Assembly (NCBI GenBank): GCA_016757515.1
Contig: JAERIN010000003.1
Coordinates: forward strand, 1 to 64,000
Direction: 5' to 3'
DNA length: 64,000 bases
From: Alphaproteobacteria bacterium
GTDB lineage: Bacteria > Pseudomonadota > Alphaproteobacteria > Micavibrionales > Micavibrionaceae
Shown: one piece after another, positions 47,109 to 56,685 of the stretch
How the letters are laid out: each line of letters starts with the position of its first letter
Position numbering within the stretch: position 1 is the first letter of the stretch
The notes under the pieces: generated by a model
What the model saw: the letters and a program-made list of their open reading frames with translations, nothing else
Told to the model about the DNA's origin: nothing
Databases searched by the model: none
Made by a program: the position numbers and the translations under genes

Positions 47109-49691
47109 TCAGGCCGCCTCTCTTTCTGTAAGGAGGCTGTCCATGCGGGCCCGCCAGTCGTCCTCCATCACCATCTCAAAACTGTAGCACGGGCCCTGGG
47201 GCGTATCTATCTCCATGGTGCCCACGGGCGCGGCACCCGCGCTTTGGGTCAAGAGGTCAAAGAGCGCGCGCTTGTATGCTGTATCGGGATTTTCCAACTG
47301 ATTGCCCTTGGTCTCCAACACCACAACGCGCCCGCCGTGCAGGCACACCAGAAAATCGGGGTACACCTTGTCTTTTTTCCAGCCTTGCAGAGCATAGGCC
47401 CCCGTGCTGCGCTCGGCCATCTTGTGCCACCATGTCACGGCCTCATCTTTGTTTGCCAGATACATGGCCAGTTTTCGCTCCAGGCCGTTTACATCGGCCT
47501 CATACACGGCCCCATAGAGCGTGTTTTGGGGTAAATCGCCGTCTTCGCGGCGGATTTTGGGGTCATCTGGCCGCGCGCGTATTTCTATTTCCTGCAAAAG
47601 TTTAAAGTTCAAGTGCCCATAGGGGGCCGTCGTAAGGTGAAAACGCAGCGTGCCCCGGGCCAGTTTTTCCCGAAAAATGGCCTCGGCCCGTTCATGCACC
47701 ACCGCCTTGATCTTGCCCTTCATATCGTTCAGCAGGTCAAGGCGCATGGCGTAAAGCTCGCCCTCGCTCTTGCCCTCGGCCCGCAGGCGGGCCAGCGCCT
47801 CCCCCCAAATACGCGCGGCCTGCCACGGGTTGGGCACAATGTCCGAAAGCGGAGCGCACAGGCCCGCCACATCCACCGCGCCGCCCTCCAGCGCCACAGA
47901 TACAGGGGCGCTTTCATCCCAAAGCACCCCTTGCCGGTCTTTGTCCCGCGTAAAGGTAAGGCTCTTTGTGCGCTCCACAAGGCCGCCAGCCAAAAAAGGC
48001 ACGGGGTCATAGGTCAGGTCGCTCCACGGCACGGCGGCCAGAATATCGTGGCCATACTCCACGGCCCGCCAGCCACCCGTACCATCGGCGTGGAGCACAC
48101 GGGGCAGAAATATCTCCAGCCCCTTAAAGCGCGGGTTGCGGCCCAGCTTGCGCTTCGGGGCCTGCCCCGCTTGCCCGTCCGCGCCGCTGCTATCCGCCTG
48201 CACAAACGCGCCCAGGTCGGCCATGCCCTCGCCCTCCAGGCCCTTTTTCACGGCGTCTATCGCATCGCCCACTTTTTGGTTGTGGCAGAACACATAACAG
48301 GCGTTCAGGGCCTCGCACCCAGTGGCCCGCGCATGGGGCTGGCGCAGCACGCGGCCCACCATCTGCGTCATGGCCGTGCCCGCCGTGGTATTGTCCAAAA
48401 GGGCCAGGACATAGGCAAAGGGGCAATCCCACCCCTCCTGCAGCGCGGACTTGGTAATCACATACCGCACGGGGCACAGCGGGCTTAGCAAATCCGTATC
48501 GCGCAGGCCGTCATCCTCGGCGGACTTTATCCGTATCTCCTCGGGCCGCGCACACAGGCGCTCAATCAAATACGCCTTGGCATCCTCCGCGTGCACGCGC
48601 TTGCCGTCCCTTTGGTCCTTGCCCGTGCGCTCCACCCGCACCACCATGATGGGGCGGATATAGCGGCCCTCGGCGGCCTCCACCTCACGCGCGGCCGCCT
48701 CCAAATCCGCCAGCTTCCCATGCGCGCGGTCCAGCGTGCCCTGCCAATCGCCCTTGTTCAGCGCACTGATATGGATGGGCAGCTTGATCATCTGCGCGTC
48801 CTTCAAATCCGTGCCCAGCACATCCACCAGGATATTGCTCACCCGCGCCTTCACATTCGGCGTGGCGGTCAGCTCCAGCACAAAGGACGGGTTAAAGCCG
48901 TTCAGCGCCTCGCGCGTGTTCTCCGAATAGGCCTTGTGCCCCTCGTCAATCACCACCACGGGGCGCACCATCTTCAGCACATTCACCAGGCTTTGCTTCA
49001 CCGACACATTCGGGATGGCCCCGGCATCGGCCAAATCGTGGCGCTCCAAATCCCCGTGCGCCTGCAGCAGGGCGTTGTTTTCCAAATAATCATCCACGGG
49101 CGGGAAAAAGCTGCGATACCGCCCCGCATCGCGGAAAATACGCAAAAACTCCTTACTCTTATTGCGGTTTGTGGCCGCCAGGCGCACCAGCATCACGCAC
49201 AGGTAATTGTCCACATCCGCGCGGCACAGCGCGTCATCCTTGTACACAATCTTGACCCGCCCGCCCGACGCGCGTTCCAGCACCTGCCGGTACGGGTGCG
49301 TGCGATCGCGCAGAGCCTTATCCGTTTGGTCAAATATCTGGCATGAGGGCATGACCCACAGCACAAGCCCCACCTGCCGCCGCAGGAAGTCCGTCTGCAC
49401 CCGCCCCACGCACTCGGCGGCCAGCAGCGTCTTGCCCCCGCCCGTGGGCACCTTCAGGCACACATGCGGTATAGACCGCCCCGCCGCATCGCGCCGCTCC
49501 ACATACGGCGGCACGATCAGCGGCCCGTCCCTGCCCGCCTGCACGCGGGGCAGCACCCCCTTAACCTTCGGGTCGTCCCACGCCTCCCGCGCCATGTACT
49601 TCTCTGGCACGGCCTCCCGCGCGCGGGCCAGCGCGGCCAGGTACCCCTCAAACCGCGTGATGACCCGCCCCTGATACTCCTTAAGCTCCAT
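47109..49691 (-). CDS. res: type III restriction enzyme, Res subunit
   Basis: An 860-residue superfamily 2 translocase plus nuclease. Walker A is VPTGGGKTLLAAE at residues 81-93, DEAD-like VIDEGHKAYS at about 245, helicase motif LTATPNVKARV, motif VI region TQMVGRVLRQPHARATG, and the PD-(D/E)XK endonuclease YPDFLVCLHGGRVVVLETKG at about 775-795. ATG 49691 (MELKEYQGRV) overlaps the end of mod by 11 nt. It cuts unmodified DNA when complexed with Mod. Sequence is complete with no break. Confidence 0.9.
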   Translation of the reverse strand: MELKEYQGRVITRFEGYLAALARAREAVPEKYMAREAWDDPKVKGVLPRVQAGRDGPLIVPPYVERRDAAGRSIPHVCLKVPTGGGKTLLAAECVGRVQTDFLRRQVGLVLWVMPSCQIFDQTDKALRDRTHPYRQVLERASGGRVKIVYKDDALCRADVDNYLCVMLVRLAATNRNKSKEFLRIFRDAGRYRSFFPPVDDYLENNALLQAHGDLERHDLADAGAIPNVSVKQSLVNVLKMVRPVVVIDEGHKAYSENTREALNGFNPSFVLELTATPNVKARVSNILVDVLGTDLKDAQMIKLPIHISALNKGDWQGTLDRAHGKLADLEAAAREVEAAEGRYIRPIMVVRVERTGKDQRDGKRVHAEDAKAYLIERLCARPEEIRIKSAEDDGLRDTDLLSPLCPVRYVITKSALQEGWDCPFAYVLALLDNTTAGTAMTQMVGRVLRQPHARATGCEALNACYVFCHNQKVGDAIDAVKKGLEGEGMADLGAFVQADSSGADGQAGQAPKRKLGRNPRFKGLEIFLPRVLHADGTGGWRAVEYGHDILAAVPWSDLTYDPVPFLAGGLVERTKSLTFTRDKDRQGVLWDESAPVSVALEGGAVDVAGLCAPLSDIVPNPWQAARIWGEALARLRAEGKSEGELYAMRLDLLNDMKGKIKAVVHERAEAIFREKLARGTLRFHLTTAPYGHLNFKLLQEIEIRARPDDPKIRREDGDLPQNTLYGAVYEADVNGLERKLAMYLANKDEAVTWWHKMAERSTGAYALQGWKKDKVYPDFLVCLHGGRVVVLETKGNQLENPDTAYKRALFDLLTQSAGAAPVGTMEIDTPQGPCYSFEMVMEDDWRARMDSLLTEREAA

Positions 49692-51429
49692 CGCCCCCCT
49701 CCATCCGCCGGTGCAGGGCATAGGGCAGCTGCGCAAAGGTGATCCCCAGCGGGGTCAGCGCGTCCTGCCCCATAAACTTGTGTGTGGCAAAGACCAGCGC
49801 GCCCTTGCCCGCCTCCTTCGCCGCCGCGCCAATCCGCTCCGCCAAAGGCATGGACAGCGCACTATCGCCAGAGCGTAGGAAGTCCAGATCGGGGCGATAG
49901 ATAAGGTGTAGGCGCTGCGTGGCCGTCTCCCCGATAAAATAGTCCTGGCCCCCCGCCCCCGGCGGCGCGGATAGTGTCGCGCCCGTGGCCGTGTGGAACA
50001 CATAGGCGCTAAGCTCCGCATAGCTGGGCAGGTTTTGCCCTTTAAGCAGATTGTCCACATCCATCGCCGCGCCAAGTTCGCAAAAGGTGAAGGTGCCGCC
50101 CAGGCCCGCTTGCAAGGCCGCGTCCTTGGCCCCTGGCACGCCGCGTATTACGCGCCGCACACGCTCGGCCGTGATGGTGTCGGCATAGTCCTCACACTCC
50201 ACCAAGATAAACTTGCGATTGCCCCCGTCCTCCTTATTCAGGGCAAGCACCGCATGGGCCGTGGTGCCAGAGCCCGCGAAGGAGTCAAGGATGATGTCAT
50301 CTTTTTCGGTGGCGAACTCCAAAATAGACTGTATAACATATTCATCTTTTGGATGAGAAAATACATCTCCATTCATCAAAGAGCGCAATCTTTTAGTCGA
50401 AGAGCGCCCATCTTGATAGAAAACAGAATAGGGGACTTCTTCTTCTCTGTCTTTTAGATAAGATTTTATGCAAGGTACATAATTTTCATCTAATCCAAAA
50501 TGCACCCTATTGTTATCTATCGCGTCTTGCATTGTTTCTGGCTTAGAGAACATCCAGCCCCTTGATGGAACCTTGCAAGGTTTATTGGTTTTGGGGTGCA
50601 AGACTTCATATGTCGGCCCACCGCCGCCAGGCCAGGATATGTTATCAGGAAAATATATCCCTACATCATCCATACAAGAGAAATGCTTATGTCTTTTTGC
50701 AGGATTAGAATCATCCATATCCGAAAACCATTTTCTTAATTCTTTTGTGGCCCCCTCGCAGTCCTCTCCATATTTTCTCTTTAATTGTTTTTCTTTTTTA
50801 TAAATATCCTCAATGCCCTTTTTTCTGTTTCTCCATTGAACTTTTTGGTCCTTCATTCTCATTATATTTTTTGCATAGCAAAGAAGATACTCGTGTGATA
50901 CAGAGACCAATGTTGAGTCATTTTTTCGTCCAGATGCCCAGATCATTTGTGCTATGAAGTTCTCTTCCCCAAACACCTCATCCATAATCATGCGCAGGTG
51001 GTGCACCTCGTTATCATCTATACTCACAAATATCACGCCGTCATCGGCCAATAATTCCCGCAATAATTGTAAACGCGGCCACATCATGCACAGCCATTTG
51101 TCGTGGCGCTCTAAGTCCTCTTTGTCCACGGGGTTTGCGGAGTCTTTCAGCCACTCGCGGATAAGCGGCGCGTTGACGGCGTCGTTATAGCACCAGCCCT
51201 CGTTGCCCGTATTGTAGGGCGGGTCAATATAAATGCACTTCACGCGGCCCGCATAGCGGGGGAGCAGAGCCTTTAGCGCGTGCAGGTTATCCCCGTGGAT
51301 AATCAGGTTTTCGTCCAGGTGCGGTGCGGGGCTGGCGGACTTGGCCGCGTTCACCTCCAGCGTGCGGTAGGGCACGGCCAGGTGGTGGGCGTAGACAAAG
51401 GGCTTTCCCTTGAACTCCAGTGTGGGCAT
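49681..51429 (-). CDS. mod: type III DNA-methyltransferase, Mod subunit
   Basis: A 582-residue beta-class N6-adenine methyltransferase. The catalytic DPPYNTG lies at about residues 69-75 and the SAM motif DSFAGSGTTAHAV at about 378-390, the order of the beta class. The middle of the gene (about 50300-50960), between these motifs, is much more AT-rich than the rest and probably encodes the target-recognition domain. It overlaps res by 11 nt. A GC-rich palindrome lies 41 nt upstream of the start. Confidence 0.9.
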   Translation of the reverse strand: MPTLEFKGKPFVYAHHLAVPYRTLEVNAAKSASPAPHLDENLIIHGDNLHALKALLPRYAGRVKCIYIDPPYNTGNEGWCYNDAVNAPLIREWLKDSANPVDKEDLERHDKWLCMMWPRLQLLRELLADDGVIFVSIDDNEVHHLRMIMDEVFGEENFIAQMIWASGRKNDSTLVSVSHEYLLCYAKNIMRMKDQKVQWRNRKKGIEDIYKKEKQLKRKYGEDCEGATKELRKWFSDMDDSNPAKRHKHFSCMDDVGIYFPDNISWPGGGGPTYEVLHPKTNKPCKVPSRGWMFSKPETMQDAIDNNRVHFGLDENYVPCIKSYLKDREEEVPYSVFYQDGRSSTKRLRSLMNGDVFSHPKDEYVIQSILEFATEKDDIILDSFAGSGTTAHAVLALNKEDGGNRKFILVECEDYADTITAERVRRVIRGVPGAKDAALQAGLGGTFTFCELGAAMDVDNLLKGQNLPSYAELSAYVFHTATGATLSAPPGAGGQDYFIGETATQRLHLIYRPDLDFLRSGDSALSMPLAERIGAAAKEAGKGALVFATHKFMGQDALTPLGITFAQLPYALHRRMEGGDGA

Positions 51430-51469
51430 GGGCGCGGGCTTTCTGTTGGGGTGTGCTCCCCGCCTGTGT

Positions 51470-51481
51470 ACCCGCGCGGGT
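51470..51481. promoter_or_regulatory. 12-bp palindrome upstream of mod
   Basis: ACCCGCGCGGGT is perfectly symmetric and lies 41 nt before the mod ATG in the 72-nt gap between mod and the next gene. Possible operator; no evidence of a terminator T run. Confidence 0.35.
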
Positions 51482-51501
51482 GAGCGGGCGCAAGGACGCG
51501 C

Positions 51502-52059
51502 CTACCCCTCCACCCCCTCCAGGTACCCCTCCACCATCTCTTGCCACTGGGCGACCTGGGCGGGGTCGGGCTCCACGCAAGGCAGGGGCGGGGGCTCGCC
51601 GGTGGCGGCCTCGTAGCCCTCCATGTCGTCCAGGTCCAGGGCGCGGACTTTCTCGGCGGTGTCCAGGAAGAAGGCCACGAAGGGGTCGCGGATGGGGGCC
51701 GCCATGCGCTCGGCCAGGGCGAAATCCAGGCCCTTTGCGGCGAAGGCCTGGGCCCAGGCGGTGTGGAGGGTGAGCATATTGCGCAGGAAGGCCGCGCGCG
51801 TGCCGTGCTTTTGCCACGAGGCCACGGCGGCGGCCAGGGCGATGCCGCGCAGCTCCATCTCCAAAAAAATAACTAGCATCGTGACGGTGCGCATGGTGTA
51901 GGAATAACGCTCGTCCGTGGCGCGGTAGGTGTGCTTTGGGCAGGTGTCCACGAGCCGCCGCACCTCGGCCTGGTCGTCCCGCGCCTCGGCCTCCAGCGTG
52001 GCGATGACGCGCTGTTTGGGCGTCAGGGCCTCGTACACCATGGGCTTGATTGTCTTCAT
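51502..52059 (-). CDS. phage-type hypothetical protein
   Basis: A 185-residue helical protein. TRDDQAEVRRLVDTCPKHTYRATDERY and the MAAPIRDPFVAFFLDTAEKV-like middle are present (split as given). No family recognised. Overlaps the next gene by 4 nt (ATGA), so it belongs to the island operon. Confidence 0.55.
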   Translation of the reverse strand: MKTIKPMVYEALTPKQRVIATLEAEARDDQAEVRRLVDTCPKHTYRATDERYSYTMRTVTMLVIFLEMELRGIALAAAVASWQKHGTRAAFLRNMLTLHTAWAQAFAAKGLDFALAERMAAPIRDPFVAFFLDTAEKVRALDLDDMEGYEAATGEPPPLPCVEPDPAQVAQWQEMVEGYLEGVEG

Positions 52060-52508
52060 GCCTTGGCCCCCTTCATCGCCCGCTCCAGCGCCTCCAGCCG
52101 CTCCCGTAAACTCTCCACCTCCTCCACCCGCGCCGTGGTGCCGAGAGCCTGCACCAGCTGCGCCGCCACATCCGGCGCGACCTCCCCGGCCAGCGCAGCC
52201 TCCACCAAAGCCCGGGCCTGCCCCGTGAGGCTATTGGCCCCTTGCGTATCCACCGCCACGCACGGCGCAACACTCTTGAGGCCCGGCACCACCCGCTCCA
52301 GGCACAGCCGCAGCGCCGTGACATCCCCGACCTTGGCCAGTTCCACCGCCTTGCGCGCAATCCCCTCCGCCTCCCCCTCCAGCAGCGCCTGCGCCGCCAG
52401 CGTGGCCTTGTTGCGCGCGCCTTTGGGCTTGCCCTTTGGATTGCCGGATTGGCCGGGCCGGAAGCGCCCGTCCGCCTGTATCGCGCCTGTATTTTCAGGT
52501 TTTGTCAT
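52056..52508 (-). CDS. DUF5681 domain-containing protein
   Basis: A 150-residue protein. The N-terminal GRFRPGQSGNPKGKPKGARN (residues 14-33) is the DUF5681 signature found in phage and island proteins near packaging or terminase-like genes. The rest is helical. It overlaps its neighbours on both sides. Confidence 0.75.
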   Translation of the reverse strand: MTKPENTGAIQADGRFRPGQSGNPKGKPKGARNKATLAAQALLEGEAEGIARKAVELAKVGDVTALRLCLERVVPGLKSVAPCVAVDTQGANSLTGQARALVEAALAGEVAPDVAAQLVQALGTTARVEEVESLRERLEALERAMKGAKA

Positions 52509-53106
52509 GGGTGTACCTCCCTCTCACATCCTCCAGCGCCGCAGCAAAGGCGGCGTCCAGGGTGGGGTATTCAGGGGCCTCGCGCATGACGGCCACGCGC
52601 TCGGCCAGGGCGTCCAGGGCAATCAGGGCACCCTCGGCCCGCAGGCGCGCGCAGTGGTGTCTATCCAGCGCCTCCAGGGGGATTGCGGGGGGTACACCGT
52701 GGGCGGTCAAAGCCGCGCGGGCCCGCGATAGGCGCTCTTGGCACTCTTCCTCCGTGTAGGTCCCCACCGGCGGGTCGTTGTCCGCAAGCCAGTCCCACGC
52801 GGTGCGGATATGGGCCGTTGCGACCAAAACCTCCCCGGACACAAACGCCACGGCCCTGTCCCCCACAATCGCGGCCACATGCCCCGCATAGCGGTGGGGC
52901 CAGGAGGTGGGCCCTGCCCCGTGCGCGTGGCGCGCCTTCAGGGCCGCGATGATCTCCGGCTTGCGGGCGCGGAGGGTGGGCAGGTGGCGCTCCAGGGCCT
53001 CTTTGGGCCCCTCGGCGTGCAAGCGGGCGTCCGGTGTCACGGACAGCGCCACGCCCTGCCCCGTGGCCGCGCGGATGACCTCCAGGACGGGCGCGGGTGC
53101 GGTCAT
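52495..53106 (-). CDS. hypothetical protein with a TubC-like N-terminal docking segment
   Basis: A 203-residue protein. Residues about 10-60 (ATGQGVALSVTPDARL, then LPTLRARKPEIIAALKA) resemble the TubC_N docking fold. The remainder (AWDWLADNDPPVGTYTEEEC and later helices) has no recognised match. Overlaps the DUF3631 gene by 4 nt and the DUF5681 gene by 14 nt. Confidence 0.5.
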   Translation of the reverse strand: MTAPAPVLEVIRAATGQGVALSVTPDARLHAEGPKEALERHLPTLRARKPEIIAALKARHAHGAGPTSWPHRYAGHVAAIVGDRAVAFVSGEVLVATAHIRTAWDWLADNDPPVGTYTEEECQERLSRARAALTAHGVPPAIPLEALDRHHCARLRAEGALIALDALAERVAVMREAPEYPTLDAAFAAALEDVRGRYTHDKT

Positions 53107-54602
53107 AGCGTCACCCCCACTCTATACCCTTGCCCTGTCCACCCCCCTGCGTCCGCTACACCGCTATATCCATTATTTTCCAATGGCTTAGGCGTAGCGC
53201 AAAGGGTCAGGGAGGGAGCGGGGTTTGGGTCGCGCGCTACGCCGCAATCCTTTGTTTTGTCTGGGGTTTTGTCCCCCTGTAGCGGTGTAGCGGCCCCTTC
53301 CCCCGCCTCCGGGGCGCAGGGGATAAACCGGGCGAAGGCGTCCGCGCAGTCGGCCAGGAGGTAGCCCTTCACCACGCCCCCGCTCGGCAGGCGCATGTTT
53401 TTGGGCGCAATCCCGTACTCGCCCAGGCGCTTGGCAATCTGGCGCTGCGATATGGGCTTGCCCCGGTTGTAGCCCGCCCAGGGGGCCATATCGTCCGCGC
53501 ACAGGTGCTCCAGGAGCGCGGCGCTGGGCAGGCGGTCCGTCCCCTTTTCTGCAAAGGCGTCGCGCAGGTCGGCAAGCAATTCCCCAGAAGCCGAGGGGGA
53601 GTCCTGCATCCCGCCGCACAGGGCCAGGGCGGCCTTGCGGGCGGTATCCCCCCAATGGCCCCCGGCGTGGTCGGCGATGGCCAGGAGGGCCTCCCAGTTG
53701 TCCTGGGCGCGGTCGTCCAGGGCGTCAGGCAGGGCCGGGCGACCAGCGCCTATGGCGGAGCCATTGTCCTGGGCCCAGCGGGCGAGTTGCGCCGCTAGGT
53801 GGGCGAAGAGCGCGGGGTCCGCGTGGCGCAGGCGCTCCACCCGTTCCGTTTTCAGTTTCCGCCGCAAAGACAGCACGATAGCCCGGCTCATCAGGGTGTC
53901 GGGCAGGTGCCCTATCCCGCACAGCGCCTTGGCCCCCCAGGTGGTGAAGTGCGTGGGCGTGTGGTCGTCCCCCACATTGCGGATGACAAAGGCCGTATCG
54001 CGCGTGTGGCCGGAGTTCAAAATGCCCCGCGCCTCCTCGTTGTCGCGCAGGAAGGTTTCGGCCTCGTCTATCAGAAGTGTAGGCCCGTGGGCCTCCACCA
54101 CGCGAAAAATGGCGGAAGGGGAGATGTTGGACGCGGGCAGGGCCCGGCGCACCAGCTTGCCTATGAAGGCCAAAAGCGTGGACTTCCCGCACCCCTTTTC
54201 CGGCGCGGTGATGACGGCCAGCGGGGCGACCTGCGCGTGGTCTATGACCCAGGTGAAGGCGATCCACAGCGTCGCCGCCACGGCCACGGGGGCATCGCAC
54301 ACCACATAGCGCTTCAGGGACACGTGTATATCATCCAGCAGCGCTGCGCCGCCCACGGGCTCGCCCCAGGACTCTATGTCCGCGCACAGCGCTTTGGGCC
54401 CCGCCGTGACCTTGTCCTGCGTGCGCCTCGCGGCCACCTCCGCGTCCAGGGTGGCCTTGCGCACGCCCAGTTTATCGGCCTCCGCCTCCCGCACGCGGTC
54501 GTACTCCAGGGGTGCCAGCGCGGCCAGCCGCACCACAGCCGCGTCCAGGGACTCGGGGACAGGTTCGGCCCTGTCTACAGTGTCGGCAACGGGGTGTGTC
54601 AT
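53103..54602 (-). CDS. DUF3631 domain ATPase
   Basis: A 499-residue P-loop protein with Walker A APEKGCGKSTLLAFIG at about residue 130-145 and a Walker B-like TLLIDEAETFL. The downstream DUF3631 domain (DTRD... ILNSGHTRDTAFVIRN) is typical of islands and phages in alphaproteobacteria, where it pairs with Toprim proteins as a replication module. ATG 54602 overlaps the Toprim gene stop by 4 nt. A longer frame upstream is an extension without family similarity. Confidence 0.8.
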   Translation of the reverse strand: MTHPVADTVDRAEPVPESLDAAVVRLAALAPLEYDRVREAEADKLGVRKATLDAEVAARRTQDKVTAGPKALCADIESWGEPVGGAALLDDIHVSLKRYVVCDAPVAVAATLWIAFTWVIDHAQVAPLAVITAPEKGCGKSTLLAFIGKLVRRALPASNISPSAIFRVVEAHGPTLLIDEAETFLRDNEEARGILNSGHTRDTAFVIRNVGDDHTPTHFTTWGAKALCGIGHLPDTLMSRAIVLSLRRKLKTERVERLRHADPALFAHLAAQLARWAQDNGSAIGAGRPALPDALDDRAQDNWEALLAIADHAGGHWGDTARKAALALCGGMQDSPSASGELLADLRDAFAEKGTDRLPSAALLEHLCADDMAPWAGYNRGKPISQRQIAKRLGEYGIAPKNMRLPSGGVVKGYLLADCADAFARFIPCAPEAGEGAATPLQGDKTPDKTKDCGVARDPNPAPSLTLCATPKPLENNGYSGVADAGGWTGQGYRVGVTL

Positions 54603-55468
54603 GCGGCGGCCCTCCCGTCCTTGGCCAGGGCCAGCGCCCAGTCGTTGAAGTCGTTGTATGGGGCAGGCGGGAAGCACAGGGCCGCGCCTATGGCAGCGGC
54701 GGCTTCGGCGGCCTTCACGCGCCCGATATTGCGCTCCAGGTGCCGGTCGTCGTCCCCGCATAGGGTGATGGGCCGGGCGGGGTACTTGGCCCGCAAAGCC
54801 AGCGCCACGGGCAGGAGATTGCCCGCGTTGCGCGCCACGGCCACGCAATGCCCCGTGGAGGCCCGCAGGCTTGCCCCGGTGCTATACCCCTCACAGATCA
54901 GGAGCGCCCCGCCCTCGCGCCCAAGGACCCCAGGGATGGGAAAGTACAGGCCCGTGACCCGCCCGCCGGGCAGGGTGCGCTTGGTGCCGTCATCCGCAAC
55001 GCGCTCCAGGTTCCACAGCGCCCCGCTTGCATCATAAAGGGGCATCATCGCCCGCCCGTCGGGGGCCCGGCGCAGGCCATAGCTCTTGACCCCCTTGCGC
55101 CGCAAATGGGCGTGACAAAACAGCGGCGGCGCGGCCTGCCATAGCCGCACGGCCTCCCCCTGGGCCCTGGCATGACGCGCGGCCTCCTCCGCCTCCCGCG
55201 CGGCCTTATCAGCGGCTATTTGCACGGCAAAGGCTTTGCGCTGGGCGGGGGTAAAGTTTGCACCACTGCCTGCGCACCACTTCTCGGATAGGCCGCTTTT
55301 CCAGTGCCCAAAAGCCCCGGCCAAGGGATCGGGGAACAGGACATACCAGCCATTGCGCGTGCCCGCCCGGTCGCCCTTCACATGGCAGCGGTGGATGCGG
55401 CCGTCGGCCACGGGCTCGCCCTTCAGGACAAAACCCGCAGCGCGCAGGGTGTGCGCGAAGTTAGGCAT
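54599..55468 (-). CDS. Toprim-domain primase-like protein
   Basis: A 289-residue protein. Its N-terminus resembles the primase zinc-less DUF7146-type domain (HRCHVKGDRAGTRNGWYVLF). The C-terminal Toprim segment has LLICEGYSTGASLRASTGHCVAVARN with the catalytic Glu and ITLCGDDDRH with the DxD. It probably primes island replication together with the DUF3631 ATPase, with which it overlaps. Confidence 0.75.
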   Translation of the reverse strand: MPNFAHTLRAAGFVLKGEPVADGRIHRCHVKGDRAGTRNGWYVLFPDPLAGAFGHWKSGLSEKWCAGSGANFTPAQRKAFAVQIAADKAAREAEEAARHARAQGEAVRLWQAAPPLFCHAHLRRKGVKSYGLRRAPDGRAMMPLYDASGALWNLERVADDGTKRTLPGGRVTGLYFPIPGVLGREGGALLICEGYSTGASLRASTGHCVAVARNAGNLLPVALALRAKYPARPITLCGDDDRHLERNIGRVKAAEAAAAIGAALCFPPAPYNDFNDWALALAKDGRAAA

Positions 55469-55664
55469 GGCTTTGGTTCTCCCCCCTTGCGGCGGCGATA
55501 CGCTGGGCCAGCCAGGCGTTCACCTCGGCCTCCAGCCACCCCACGGCGCGGGGCCCTAAGGCCACTTGCGCGGGGAATTGGCCCCTGGCCATGCGGGCGT
55601 AGAGGGTGGAGCGCGAGAGGCCCGTGCGGGCCTTGACGGCGGGAAGGCGCAGGATGGTGTGCAT
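55461..55664 (-). CDS. alpA: AlpA family excisionase/regulator
   Basis: A 67-residue helix-turn-helix protein: ILRLPAVKARTGLSRSTLYARMARGQFP, then VALGPRAVGWLEAEVNAWL. This is the compact AlpA/phage excisionase fold. The ATG at 55664 has AAAGGA upstream. It probably activates or excises the island. Overlaps the Toprim gene by 8 nt. Confidence 0.85.
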   Translation of the reverse strand: MHTILRLPAVKARTGLSRSTLYARMARGQFPAQVALGPRAVGWLEAEVNAWLAQRIAAARGENQSHA

Positions 55665-55902
55665 TGCTCTTGTCCTTTCTGGGCCGGTTTCGGATGACCC
55701 AGGAGCCAGGATAGGTGGGCGCTTTTTTGAGGAAAGAGCGATTTGCGCCCAGGGCGCGCCGCGCAGAGCGCTGATAAACAATGGTTTTTAACACGGACGC
55801 AGCGCGCCCGCGCAGCGCCCAGGCCACCCGCGCAACGGGGCCAAAAGCCCAGAAATCCGGGGTTTTGGGGGGGACAAAACCTGGGCGCGTTTTTTGGCCC
55901 AA
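55665..55902 (-). other. intergenic stretch between alpA and the unknown module
   Basis: No gene recognised. The minus-strand side would hold the promoter of the alpA operon. No clear hairpin or promoter consensus was identified by eye. Confidence 0.3.
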
Positions 55903-56685
55903 CTATTTTCGGCTCCGCAGGATTTTTCGGATGGTCTCTGCCTTCAGCACGCCCTTCCATGGGGCCATCGCGGCCAGTTGTCCGGCGTACCAAGGCTGGG
56001 ACATGCCGGGCTTACGTCTGCGCAAGGCGAGGTAGTCCTGGCGCACTCGGTCGTGCCTGGCTTGTGTTTCTGCTGCCCGCTTTTCCTGCTGCGACAGAAT
56101 AGAGGACGGGCGCGCATCGCCCGTAGCCGCGTCTATCATGCGCTGCACATGGGCCGTGTCCAGGGCCAGGGTCCCGTCGGCCAGGGTTACAAGGTCGGCC
56201 AAGGGCACGCGCTCCGCGCCTATCAAAAGGCCCAGGTCATCGCCAAAGGCCAGGCAGAGCATTCTTGATTGCTTGGCCCCCATGGCCGCGCCGATTTGCA
56301 TGAGGCGCTCTGGCTCCCGCCACGTGCCCGTAAACCGCGCGCCCGTGGCCTGCGCCACAAAGCGCCCTATGGCCTCCGGGCTCACCTGCCACTGCGCCAC
56401 CTCATCGGGGCGGATGGGAAAGCGCACGCCACAATAGGTGGTCTCGCACCGCACATGCGCGTGCGCCGAGGCCGCGTCCAGCAGGGGCATGGTGCAGCGC
56501 TCCTCACACCCCGGACACTCCGCGCTTGTGGCACGCGGGCCCTTGGCCAGAACCTCGCACGCCTTCAGCGCCGCCACCGCCTCGGCGGGCCACTGGGCCA
56601 CCTCCCGCGCTGTAAAAAGGGCCGCGTCCCCGCGCAGGTACGCCACGCGGTCGCACACATCGGCAAACACATCGCCCGGCGTCAT
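55903..56685 (-). CDS. unknown protein, second gene of the island module (Cys-rich segment)
   Basis: A 260-residue protein. A Cys cluster (CPGCEERCTMPLL with a later CETTYC; about residues 56-85) looks like a zinc ribbon. The middle has WQVSPEAIGRFVAQATGARFTGTWREPERLMQIG. The C-terminus is basic and helical (QEKRAAETQARHDRVRQDYLAL and LKAETIRKILRSRK), fitting nucleic acid binding. It overlaps the upstream gene by 4 nt. I do not recognise a named family. Confidence 0.6.
   Translation of the reverse strand: MTPGDVFADVCDRVAYLRGDAALFTAREVAQWPAEAVAALKACEVLAKGPRATSAECPGCEERCTMPLLDAASAHAHVRCETTYCGVRFPIRPDEVAQWQVSPEAIGRFVAQATGARFTGTWREPERLMQIGAAMGAKQSRMLCLAFGDDLGLLIGAERVPLADLVTLADGTLALDTAHVQRMIDAATGDARPSSILSQQEKRAAETQARHDRVRQDYLALRRRKPGMSQPWYAGQLAAMAPWKGVLKAETIRKILRSRK

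Noticed and set aside
53103-54848. Extended start of the DUF3631 gene at 54848
   Set aside because: The added 82 residues are Arg/Pro/Gly-rich, overlap the Toprim gene and lack conservation; ATG 54602 fits the 4-nt overlap pattern.
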